Shown here piece after piece: positions 1 to 7,030 of a stretch of 9,740 nt of DNA. Source of the stretch: CAZSNT01 sp964607765 (GTDB lineage Bacteria > Verrucomicrobiota > Lentisphaeria > Oligosphaerales > JABHEG01); assembly GCA_964607765.1 (NCBI GenBank), contig CAZSNT010000261.1, forward strand, positions 1 to 9,740, written 5' to 3'. The position numbers and the translations under genes were made by a program. The notes below the pieces were generated by a model. The model did not search any database and had not been told where the DNA came from. It saw only the letters and a program-made list of their open reading frames with translations. The stretch's first letter is position 1. Each line of letters starts with the position of its first letter.

Positions 1-62
1 AGCACCAGCTCGGCACCGGCTTCACGTGTTTTGGGCTCCCGGATGCCGAGCTGGTGCTCGGC
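1..62. repeat. Inverted pair of palindromes, REP/BIME-like element
   Basis: Positions 1-15 (AGCACCAGCTCGGCA) are the exact reverse complement of 44-58 (TGCCGAGCTGGTGCT). A further four pairs, 16-19 (CCGG) with 39-42 (CCGG), extend the stem past a single bulged A at 43. The right copy is also part of a smaller hairpin, GCCGAGC at 45-51 and GCTCGGC at 56-62 around a TGGT loop. The left copy is cut by the window edge, so its own small hairpin cannot be confirmed. Two inverted palindromic units outside a gene is the architecture of REP/BIME elements. It lies 67 bp or more beyond the stop of the minus-strand hydrolase gene, where such elements often sit, and could protect or end that transcript. 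There is no T-run typical of an intrinsic terminator. Membership of a genome-wide family is inferred, because only one element is visible here. Confidence 0.6.
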
Positions 63-128
63 GGTCCCAGGGCGCGCCTCCCCGGACAGTGTTCCTGAGA
101 CAACCCCTGCTTGCCTTATCTCTCTACT

Positions 129-3100
129 TCATTTCCCGAAGCACGGCCGTGGCGGGGGCGGTTCGTCGAGGTGCGGCAGCAGTTCCTCTATAGCATTGGC
201 CACGGCCGCGCGCTGTGCCAGCAGCACGCTGCGGTCTTTGGTGAAACTAATGAAACTCTCAGAGATCGCTGCCGGCACTGTGCAGAGCTTGCGTGCGTTC
301 GCGAGCACCTGCGTGGCAGGCCTGCGCTGTTCGGGAAGTGCTGCTGCGCCCTCGACGCAGCGGCTGAGCAGCGCCAGGTACTCGTAGTCCTCGATACCGT
401 CCCGGATGACTTCGAGGCGGACGGAGGGGTAGGGCGTCATGTTCGGGCCGGGCCAGATGAGCAGGCCGTCCCCGTTAACCCCGTAGCTCCGGTATGTGCG
501 CAGGTGGTCCGCGAACCGGATTGGCGTTGCAGGGAACGCTGTCTTGCCGCTGTTCGGTCCGGGCAGTCCGTCCCACCAGCACACGCACCAGTAGAGCACC
601 CCGGTTGCGCCTGCCTGTCGCGCCTGCCAGAACAGCACGCGGTGATCGATGGCCGGCTCGTCCACGAAGAAATTGGCGTAGGGCGGCTTCGGGCTGCAGC
701 ACACGTAGAGCCAGAGCGTGTCGCCCGCGTTCAGGCGGCTGCGGTAGAAGCGGGCGCCGTCGTGGAGTCGGGCTGAGAGCGGGCACCAGATATCGACCAA
801 CCCCGAGAGCTCGTCCGGTACCGTTCCGTTCACCGTCTGCATGATCGGGAACCCGGGCGCGACTCGCCGCACTCTTTCGTAGATGGCGCGTACAAAGGGG
901 TAAGCGCGGGGCGCGGGTTCGTCGATGCCGTAGACGTAGGCCTGCTCCGGCAGTTTCAGACGGGCGTATTCGGCCACACGCTCGCTCAGCTTTTCCAGGG
1001 CGATGCCCGGATCCTGCTTCGGTTCGCCGTCACGCCAGTCTTTGGGGCAAGGCAGGCGAAACATGCAGAACGAATAGGGCGGGAAGAGCGCAGGCGCCGG
1101 CTCGGCGAGCAGGCCGTTCAGGTTACTCAGGTCCGGCAAGTCGCGTCCGTCGGCTTGCCGTCGATCGTGGTATTCATTGGCCACATTCTTAGGTGTCAGC
1201 CGGTAGCTGCCCATGAAATCGACCCAGCGTCGGTAGGTCTCCGTACTCATCACGTCGCGGTACGGCTTCTTGCCGTGGTAGTAGCTCGAGAGCGCGGACG
1301 CGTAGAGCCCGAATGCGCAGGGCAGCGCGCCCGGCCGCGGCAATCGGAACGCGCGTACGCGCAACGTCACCGGCACGTCGATCCGGGTTCTTTCCGTGCT
1401 GAGTGTGACTTGGCCGGTGTACAGTCCGGGGGCAGCGTCGGGCGGTACTTCCGCGCGAAACCAGAGCGGACGGCGTCGGCCCTGCTGCACCTCGACAAGG
1501 CCCGGCGGCAGCAGGATATCCGGCCACCAGCCAACATGCGGCGCGGTGTAGCCTCGCGGCGTCGCGGTCTCCACATACTCGACCACGTTCCACGACAGCG
1601 GTACCGCTCCGGCCGCGCCCTGAAGCGGGGGCGCCGCAACGGACAGCGTGCTGCCCTCTGCTGTGCCGGGGATGACGATGAGCTGGAAGCTCTCCACTTC
1701 GTCACGTGCGGCCTGCAGATGCACTTCGCGCGTCAGGATTGCATCCGCCACAGTGCCTTCGCGTCGGACTTTCTGCAGCGACCCTGCGATGCGGACTGCG
1801 AACTCCGCATTCTCCACGTCCCGGTAAAGGGCTTCCACTGCAGCAGCCCGGCTCCGGCTGATAAGTGCGTCCAACGACGCGACCCGACTGCGGAGTTCGC
1901 GCCAGCCGCCGGGCGCGCGCTCTGCGCGGAGCTTGGCCAGGCTGCGCTCGAGCTGCTGCAGGTGCGCAAACGCCTTCGGCGCGTCAGCCGCGCCCACCTT
2001 CGCGTCACCGAGTTCCTTGCGCAGTTTCCCGGCGCGAGTTGCCAAGCGGTCAAGTTCCCGGCTCAGTGCGGGTTGGAGACAATCGCTCAAGTCGGGGTCC
2101 AGCCGCACGTTCCCGAACCGCGTGGGCACGTGGAAACCGCCCAACGACCATGTGACGGTTTCGCCGTTCACTCGGTCGTTGCGGACCAGGTTGACGCCCC
2201 AGACTGTGTCCGTCTGCAGTGTCAACTCCAGGTCGGCGAACGGAATGGCCAGCTCCACAGACCAGGCTTCCGGATTCTGCTGAGCTTGCGCCCGAGCCGT
2301 TGAGTTCCAGGCAGCGTTTCGGCCGCGTGAGTCACGGACCAGGCCGGCCGCATTGACGCAGAACTGCACGTAGGTGCGGTGGTCGTGGTCCGGGTCGAGG
2401 AAGACCTCCACGCTGTCGTCCAGCCAGGTATCCCCGTCACGCTGCCGCGCGTCAAGCTTCAGCGTTGCACCGGGGCGGTGCGGGCAGTGGAACGCGATGT
2501 AGAGGGCGCTGTCATCGTACGCGATCCAGGCTTTGGTCGGCTCGCGGCTCGTGTCCTCGCCGGTGTGACGCATGAAGGCCGTGATGGGGGGCGACTCTGT
2601 CCAGACCGCGTCATCCAGGACTCCGTCCAATCGCGGTGTGCCTCGGACGGCGTCGGCTTCCGGCGTCCCAATCACGGCGACGTCATCGTACCACGTAGTT
2701 CCTCCACGTTCGGCATACAGGGCGACACCGATGGTGGCGGCGTCAGTTGGCAGGTCGATGACTTGCTCGAACGGGCGCCAGCCCTGGTCCGTTCCCGGGG
2801 GGTGTGGAATGGGCCTGAACCCGAGGTGGTTGCGCTCCCGGTCGTATATGTGTATGCCCACGCGCCCGTTGCTAACGCCCTCGGTGCGGACCCAGCCGGC
2901 GACAAGTACGCCGGAGCCGCCTTCCACGCGTATGCCGTATTTCATCCACTGGACCGGGGCTTTGTTAGGGCCTTCGATGTCGTCGAGATACACGAGCTTG
3001 CCCGAGGCGGCGCCGGAATGGGAGAGCGTGGTGTCGCGCAGGTGCAGGTTGCGCCCGTTATTCTCACGCGGATGCCTCACCCAGAAGTCGGGAAATGCCT

Positions 3101-3230
3101 CGCCTCGCTCGAATCCCCCGTTGTTGACAAGACTGGCGTGTCGGGCGACGTCAGGGGCGGGCGGCAGGGCCATTGCGCGTCCTGCGAGAAACAGACAAAG
3201 CAGTGCGGAGAAACGGACTTCTGTTGCCAT
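129..3230 (-). CDS. Secreted multimodular glycoside hydrolase, GH123/DUF4091-like, with two carbohydrate-binding-type modules
   Basis: The predicted product has 1033 residues and is exported. Residues 1-21 look like a Sec signal peptide, with an AMA site before LPPAP. Residues ~30-190 resemble a CBM4/9-type jelly roll (VNNGGFERG near the start, TTWYDDVAV near the end). Residues ~198-382 resemble a CBM9-like module (LDGVLDDAVW, WIAYDDSALYIAF, DDSVEVFLDP). Residues ~383-475 are charged and probably helical. Residues ~475-645 fit the beta-sandwich that precedes the catalytic barrel in GH123. The barrel follows, with a YGIDEP motif (D770-E771), a GVLYWCVCWW strand and the C-terminal signature RDGIEDYEYLALL near residue 945. 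In characterised GH123 enzymes an Asp-Glu pair supports substrate-assisted hydrolysis of beta-N-acetylgalactosaminides; assigning D770/E771 to that role is inference. Many DUF4091 proteins have unknown substrates, so GalNAc specificity is not established. The ATG at 3230 was chosen because it directly precedes the signal peptide. An ATG at 3257 would place nine residues ahead of it. The reading frame stays open to 3635, but that extension is antisense to the next gene. Confidence 0.9.
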   Translation of the reverse strand: MATEVRFSALLCLFLAGRAMALPPAPDVARHASLVNNGGFERGEAFPDFWVRHPRENNGRNLHLRDTTLSHSGAASGKLVYLDDIEGPNKAPVQWMKYGIRVEGGSGVLVAGWVRTEGVSNGRVGIHIYDRERNHLGFRPIPHPPGTDQGWRPFEQVIDLPTDAATIGVALYAERGGTTWYDDVAVIGTPEADAVRGTPRLDGVLDDAVWTESPPITAFMRHTGEDTSREPTKAWIAYDDSALYIAFHCPHRPGATLKLDARQRDGDTWLDDSVEVFLDPDHDHRTYVQFCVNAAGLVRDSRGRNAAWNSTARAQAQQNPEAWSVELAIPFADLELTLQTDTVWGVNLVRNDRVNGETVTWSLGGFHVPTRFGNVRLDPDLSDCLQPALSRELDRLATRAGKLRKELGDAKVGAADAPKAFAHLQQLERSLAKLRAERAPGGWRELRSRVASLDALISRSRAAAVEALYRDVENAEFAVRIAGSLQKVRREGTVADAILTREVHLQAARDEVESFQLIVIPGTAEGSTLSVAAPPLQGAAGAVPLSWNVVEYVETATPRGYTAPHVGWWPDILLPPGLVEVQQGRRRPLWFRAEVPPDAAPGLYTGQVTLSTERTRIDVPVTLRVRAFRLPRPGALPCAFGLYASALSSYYHGKKPYRDVMSTETYRRWVDFMGSYRLTPKNVANEYHDRRQADGRDLPDLSNLNGLLAEPAPALFPPYSFCMFRLPCPKDWRDGEPKQDPGIALEKLSERVAEYARLKLPEQAYVYGIDEPAPRAYPFVRAIYERVRRVAPGFPIMQTVNGTVPDELSGLVDIWCPLSARLHDGARFYRSRLNAGDTLWLYVCCSPKPPYANFFVDEPAIDHRVLFWQARQAGATGVLYWCVCWWDGLPGPNSGKTAFPATPIRFADHLRTYRSYGVNGDGLLIWPGPNMTPYPSVRLEVIRDGIEDYEYLALLSRCVEGAAALPEQRRPATQVLANARKLCTVPAAISESFISFTKDRSVLLAQRAAVANAIEELLPHLDEPPPPRPCFGK

Positions 3231-3237
3231 GCAGGGT

Positions 3238-3266
3238 ATAATACCAGCGTCTTGCATGGAATGTAA
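3238..3266 (-). promoter_or_regulatory. Extended -10 promoter for the GH123-like gene, possibly leaderless
   Basis: Read on the minus strand, TGG precedes TATTAT (3243 to 3238), matching the extended -10 form TGnTATAAT in all but one base. A weak -35 candidate, TTACAT (3266 to 3261), lies 17 bp upstream. The expected transcription start, about 7 bases past the -10, falls at or next to the A of the ATG at 3230. No purine-rich Shine-Dalgarno sequence is present before that ATG. Together these suggest a transcript with little or no 5' leader. On the plus strand the same bases read TATAAT (3237-3242), a perfect -10 hexamer, but without a recognisable -35 at the right distance. Confidence 0.45.
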
Positions 3267-3275
3267 TCCAGCGTC
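3244..3275. repeat. 8-bp direct repeat in the divergent promoter region
   Basis: CCAGCGTC occurs at 3244-3251 and again at 3268-3275, 24 bp apart start to start. The first copy lies in the spacer of the minus-strand promoter and the second just upstream of its -35 candidate. CTTGC at 3251-3255 and GCAAG at 3276-3280 are also mutually inverted. The arrangement could be an operator for a regulator of the divergent gene pair, but 8-bp matches in a GC-rich stretch can arise by chance. Confidence 0.25.
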
Positions 3276-3336
3276 GCAAGATCGGGGTTGCGCCTCGGTG
3301 TTGCAGGCCGGGGATCGGCACCCGGCCAGGGCTCGT

Positions 3337-4716
3337 ATGGGAGCAGGGAGGCCGGTGCAGAAACCCCGTTTTACCTGTGACAGGACTGTGATGCTGGTTG
3401 TGCTGCTGCTCGCTTTGGCGGCTGCGCTTCGGCTGAACCACGTGCTGAACACGGAGGTGGTCGTGCCGCTCCGCGCGGACGCGCGGCAGTACGTGTTCGG
3501 GGCGCTCAGTCTGCTGAACCACGGTGTGTATTCGCTCGAGCACCCCGAGTCGGCTCCCACGCCCAGTTCTTTCCGGCCGCCCGGGTATCCGTGTGTGATT
3601 GCTCTGTTCATCAAGGCATTCGGGGAGCGCGGCATGCTGACAAGCCTGCTGGTCTTTCAGGCGCTTCTCGGTGCGGTTCTGGTGCTGCCCGTTTACGCGT
3701 TGGCTCGTGGCTCGCTCGGGCGGAAGCCGGCCCTTGTGGTCGCCGCGCTCTGCGCGTTCAGCCCCCACCTGATATCCCTGTGCGGCTATGTGCTGACCGA
3801 GACGATATTCAGCCTGCTGCTGGTTGGCGGCCTGCTCGCCATGACTGCGGCCAAGAGGGGATCGTGGGGGTATGGCGTGCTTACCGGCGTGCTGTTCGGG
3901 GCGGCCTATTTCCTCAACGAGCAGTCCGTCCTGATCCTTCCGCTTCTCGTGCTCTACGCCCTCGCTGTCTGCCTGTGCACGGACAGGACGCGGCCGGTCG
4001 TGGCGCGAGTGACCGGCTTCGTCCGGCGCAATCCCGGCCTGATCTGCGGCGTCTCGGTGTTCTTGGTCTGTCCGCTGGCCTGGAGTATCCGGAACGCTGC
4101 GGTTGTCCCCGCGGGCGCGAATTCCGGGCGTCAGCGTGCGCTCAACACGTTCACACACGGTTCGTATCCGGGATTCGTCTATGAATCGGAGCAGCACCGT
4201 TACTTCCCGTACAGAGAGGATCCGGAGCAACCTGAGTTCGCTGCATCCCCGGGCAACGTCTGGCGCGTGCTGTCGAAGCGCGTGGCCGAGCGGCCCTGGC
4301 GGTATCTGTCCTGGTACCTGCTGGAGAAGCCGCTGCACCAGTGGCGGTGGAGTATCCTGCAGGGGCAGGGCGATATCTACGTTTACCCGGTGAGTGCCTC
4401 CCCGTTCATGGCTTCGCCGCTTCTCGTTCTGCTCAAGCACACGATGCGCGTTCTTCATCCTGCGCTGGTCCTCCTCGCGCTGCTCGGGAGCGTGTTCCTT
4501 GTGTTCGATTCCTGGCGCAGGCGGACGCTTCCGGAACTCGACGGTGTGAGCATGTGTTTGCTGGTCTGTGCTCACTACACGGTGCTCGGTACTGTTTTCG
4601 CGCCGTGGCCGCGATATGCGGTGCCGTTGCGTCCGGAGCTGTATCTTATGGCTGTGTGGGGCGCGGCGGCGTTGGCTGCAGGTGTGCGCAGGCGCTCGAC
4701 GAGAGCTCCGGAATAG
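3337..4716 (+). CDS. Polytopic membrane glycosyltransferase, GT-C fold, PMT/ArnT-like (GT39/GT83 type)
   Basis: The product is a 459-residue integral membrane protein with about ten hydrophobic segments. The first segment is followed by LRADARQY with D48, then by SFRPPGYP (RPPGYP at 80-85), and later by GYVLTETIFSLLL. This order, an acidic residue in the first external loop, an RPP-Y-P motif and an (S/T)E motif before a transmembrane segment, is typical of bacterial PMT_2-type transferases, which move a sugar from a polyprenyl-phosphate donor to protein, lipid A or other envelope acceptors. A large, probably extracytoplasmic loop lies between the last three segments and the rest, as is usual. 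The acceptor and donor here are unknown. Two starts are credible: ATG 3337 (AGGG at 3328-3331) adds a basic N-terminus before the first membrane segment; ATG 3391 (AGGA at 3382-3385) gives 441 residues. I prefer 3337 on topology. It is divergent from the hydrolase gene and probably co-transcribed with the gene at 4814. Confidence 0.88.
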   Translation: MGAGRPVQKPRFTCDRTVMLVVLLLALAAALRLNHVLNTEVVVPLRADARQYVFGALSLLNHGVYSLEHPESAPTPSSFRPPGYPCVIALFIKAFGERGMLTSLLVFQALLGAVLVLPVYALARGSLGRKPALVVAALCAFSPHLISLCGYVLTETIFSLLLVGGLLAMTAAKRGSWGYGVLTGVLFGAAYFLNEQSVLILPLLVLYALAVCLCTDRTRPVVARVTGFVRRNPGLICGVSVFLVCPLAWSIRNAAVVPAGANSGRQRALNTFTHGSYPGFVYESEQHRYFPYREDPEQPEFAASPGNVWRVLSKRVAERPWRYLSWYLLEKPLHQWRWSILQGQGDIYVYPVSASPFMASPLLVLLKHTMRVLHPALVLLALLGSVFLVFDSWRRRTLPELDGVSMCLLVCAHYTVLGTVFAPWPRYAVPLRPELYLMAVWGAAALAAGVRRRSTRAPE

Positions 4717-4733
4717 GGTCGTTTGGCATGCGT

Positions 4734-4796
4734 TGCTCACTATTTGCTATTCGTCGTCTGTTCCTCGCTCCTCGCCCCCCGTTCCGCGCTACCCCG
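4734..4796 (+). repeat. Degenerate heptanucleotide tandem repeat
   Basis: Reading in sevens from 4734 gives TGCTCAC, TATTTGC, TATTCGT, CGTCTGT, TCCTCGC, TCCTCGC, CCCCCGT, TCCGCGC and TACCCCG. Two neighbouring units are identical. Position 6 is G in seven of nine units and position 7 is C or T in eight of nine; most other positions are pyrimidines. The tract fills most of the 97-bp gap between the two membrane-protein genes and ends five bases before the ribosome binding site of the second. Heptamer short tandem repeats between genes are known in several environmental bacteria, including cyanobacteria. Function, if any, is unknown. Confidence 0.5.
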
Positions 4797-4800
4797 ATGC

Positions 4801-4808
4801 AGGAAGGG
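4801..4808 (+). promoter_or_regulatory. Ribosome binding site fixing the start at 4814
   Basis: The purine-rich AGGAAGGG lies five bases before ATG 4814. The reading frame is open from 4568, overlapping the previous gene, so this site is what decides the start. Confidence 0.7.
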
Positions 4809-4813
4809 CGCTC

Positions 4814-7027
4814 ATGACAAGAAGCGGGCGGACCAGCTTTGCTCTACTTTTCAGCTCGACGTCGATCGTGCTGCTGCAGTGGTATATCGCCGTGGGCCAG
4901 GCCTATCCGTTCTACTTCGCCTGGGACATGGATTGGGTCGTGGCGCTGGACAACCTGTTGATGCACAGCGGCCTGCTGCCGGATCACGTTTGCCACACCG
5001 GGTTCGGTATGAACCTGATCCTGTTTGTCAGCGCGAAGATCGGCCACGCTCTCGGCTGCCTGTCCGTACTCAGCATCGACAGTCTGGCGACTGCGCTCAA
5101 CCCGGTTGTGGCGCTGGCAGAATCCACAGCCTACTTCAGAGCCCACACACCTTTCGCCATCCTTCTGTGCATCATGCTCCTCGGTCTGGCCATCAAGGTC
5201 GGCCTGAGACTGTCCGCGTGGTGGCTCTTGCTGGCTGTGGCGCTTCTGGGCAGCCAGGAGTCGCTGATCTACCACGCGAGCATGATCCGGACTGAGCTTT
5301 ACAGCGTTCTTTACTGGGCTTGCGCCGTTCTCGCCATCGCCTGTGCTGTCCACGCCGGGACTCCCAGGAGGGCGACTGCGTTCCTTCTGGCGGCTGGCGT
5401 TTTCCTCGGCCTGTCGTTCCAGACCAAGATCCAGTCGCTGCTCTACGTCATTGGTGCCATCGGACTGTTCGCTGTCCTGCGTGACCTCCACAGGACTGAG
5501 GGCGGAGACGTTTCGGAACAGACGTGCGGGGCGGACGCGGGTTGCGATGAGCTGGCAGCAGACACGGACTCGACGCAGGCGGGAAACGCCGGGCATGAAG
5601 CGGTCAGCCCCGGTCGCGCGTCCATGCGCTGCCCGCCGGTACCGGTGCTCATCAGCCTCTTCAACGTCTCTGCCTTTGTGCTGCTGACTGTGCTGTCGCA
5701 CAGAAGCGAGGTCCCTGCCGGCGTGTCCACCTGGGCACGGGGGTTCGGCGTCACGCCGCTGTGCATGCTTACGCTCGCGGCATTTGCGGGGTTGCTCGTG
5801 TTCCAGGTTGCTCTTCACCTGAAGGGAAGAAGCGACACGCGCGCGTTCGCTGATTGCTGCGCGCTGAGCATGATCGGGGCGGGGCTGATTCTGTCTCTCG
5901 GCCTGCACCTGGTCGTGTATTCAGACCCGTCGAAAGGCTGGCGCTACCTGCTGGTCGACTTCAAGATGATGTTTCTGCGCGACACCCATCTGGTGGAGGT
6001 GTCGAGCGTGTCGTTCCACGCCTCGAACCTACTGTCTTACGTGCGCTACCATCCCGCACTGTTCGCGACGTTCCTCGCGCTGAATCTCCTCGTTGTCGCG
6101 GGCAAGGCGCGGGACATGCTCGACATCGGCTGGCGCCATGTCGCCGGCTTGCTGCTCATGAGCCTGCTCGTGCTCGCGAACGTCGCAATCGGGACACGTT
6201 TCATACTCCGGGACCTGCTCTGGGTCGAGGTGTTCATGAACGTGGTGAACCTGATCTGTCTCGCTGTGCTTTCGACCCGTTCCGGTACGCGGCGGCGGCT
6301 GCTGTGTTGGCCGGCGTTCGGTGCCGTCGGCGTCCTGTTTCTCGCGAACCTGGCCCACGCGCGGAGCATGCCTGACCGGATCGATGCCAACTACAATCAC
6401 TACGGCTGGCAGAGCGCCTGGTGGTTCGGCCGCGTGTATCGGGGCAATCAGTCGAAATATGCCGAGATCATCGCCGGCAAGTACACCAAGGAGACCGCTC
6501 TGTTCGCCAAGAGCGTGGCAGCCGACCACAAGCAGCTGCGCAGGGATGTGGATTATGTGTTCAAGAACCAGGAGATCGACCACCGCCACATCGGCGTGGT
6601 GTTCGCAGGCTTCCCCGTGTGGGCCGACGCCCAGTCCTATCGCATCACGGAGCTGGCGCCGGAGCTCAGGGGCGCGATCCTGGTGGACAGCGCAAGCTTG
6701 CCGATCGAAGAGCATGCCCTGTTCAGACACGACACGATCCGCGAGCACTCCGAGCATCTCGACAAGCTGGCCGAGCCCGGCCAATGGTCGCTGAAGCTGT
6801 CGGTGCTGAACCGGTCTGACCTCGACGTCTTCCTTTTTGCGGACGCAGCCAACTTCGAGAATCCGGAACTGACAGGGGAGAGCACCTTACACACCGAGTA
6901 CGACATAACGGTGAGCAATCCGGAATCAACGCTGCAATTGCGCGGGCTGGAGATCCGGAACTATGCCGAGATCCCTGTGGACAAGATCCGGGGCCGGTAC
7001 TTCCTCGTGGTGGCGCGGCGGCCGTGA
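4814..7027 (+). CDS. Large polytopic membrane protein, probable GT-C glycosyltransferase, with a soluble C-terminal domain
   Basis: The product has 737 residues. About 12-14 hydrophobic segments occupy residues ~8-515. After the first segment comes YFAWDMDW (D38, D40), which matches the acidic first-loop motif of GT-C glycosyltransferases; LSFQTKIQSLL later in the chain is also in keeping with this class. Family membership is a judgement from topology and this motif, less secure than for the upstream gene. Residues ~224-275 form a hydrophilic, acidic, low-complexity loop with several cysteines. Residues ~519-737 contain no membrane segment and look globular; they end with RGRYFLVVARRP, and I do not recognise the domain. 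It follows the first GT-C gene by 97 bp on the same strand, so a two-gene operon is likely. The two may act on the same glycan, but acceptor and sugar are unknown. Confidence 0.8.
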   Translation: MTRSGRTSFALLFSSTSIVLLQWYIAVGQAYPFYFAWDMDWVVALDNLLMHSGLLPDHVCHTGFGMNLILFVSAKIGHALGCLSVLSIDSLATALNPVVALAESTAYFRAHTPFAILLCIMLLGLAIKVGLRLSAWWLLLAVALLGSQESLIYHASMIRTELYSVLYWACAVLAIACAVHAGTPRRATAFLLAAGVFLGLSFQTKIQSLLYVIGAIGLFAVLRDLHRTEGGDVSEQTCGADAGCDELAADTDSTQAGNAGHEAVSPGRASMRCPPVPVLISLFNVSAFVLLTVLSHRSEVPAGVSTWARGFGVTPLCMLTLAAFAGLLVFQVALHLKGRSDTRAFADCCALSMIGAGLILSLGLHLVVYSDPSKGWRYLLVDFKMMFLRDTHLVEVSSVSFHASNLLSYVRYHPALFATFLALNLLVVAGKARDMLDIGWRHVAGLLLMSLLVLANVAIGTRFILRDLLWVEVFMNVVNLICLAVLSTRSGTRRRLLCWPAFGAVGVLFLANLAHARSMPDRIDANYNHYGWQSAWWFGRVYRGNQSKYAEIIAGKYTKETALFAKSVAADHKQLRRDVDYVFKNQEIDHRHIGVVFAGFPVWADAQSYRITELAPELRGAILVDSASLPIEEHALFRHDTIREHSEHLDKLAEPGQWSLKLSVLNRSDLDVFLFADAANFENPELTGESTLHTEYDITVSNPESTLQLRGLEIRNYAEIPVDKIRGRYFLVVARRP

Positions 7028-7030
7028 ACG

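Noticed and set aside
1155..2303. Plus-strand open frame inside the hydrolase gene
   Set aside because: It has no recognisable motif and lies opposite the CBM9-like to GH123 region, which is well supported on the minus strand.
3231..3635. Upstream extension of the minus-strand hydrolase reading frame
   Set aside because: It is antisense to the start of the GT-C gene, and a signal peptide begins cleanly at the ATG at 3230.
3151..4740. Long antisense open frame opposite the first GT-C gene
   Set aside because: The translation is rich in Arg, His and Gln with no domain motifs, as expected for a shadow frame in GC-rich DNA; the plus strand encodes clear membrane segments and family motifs.
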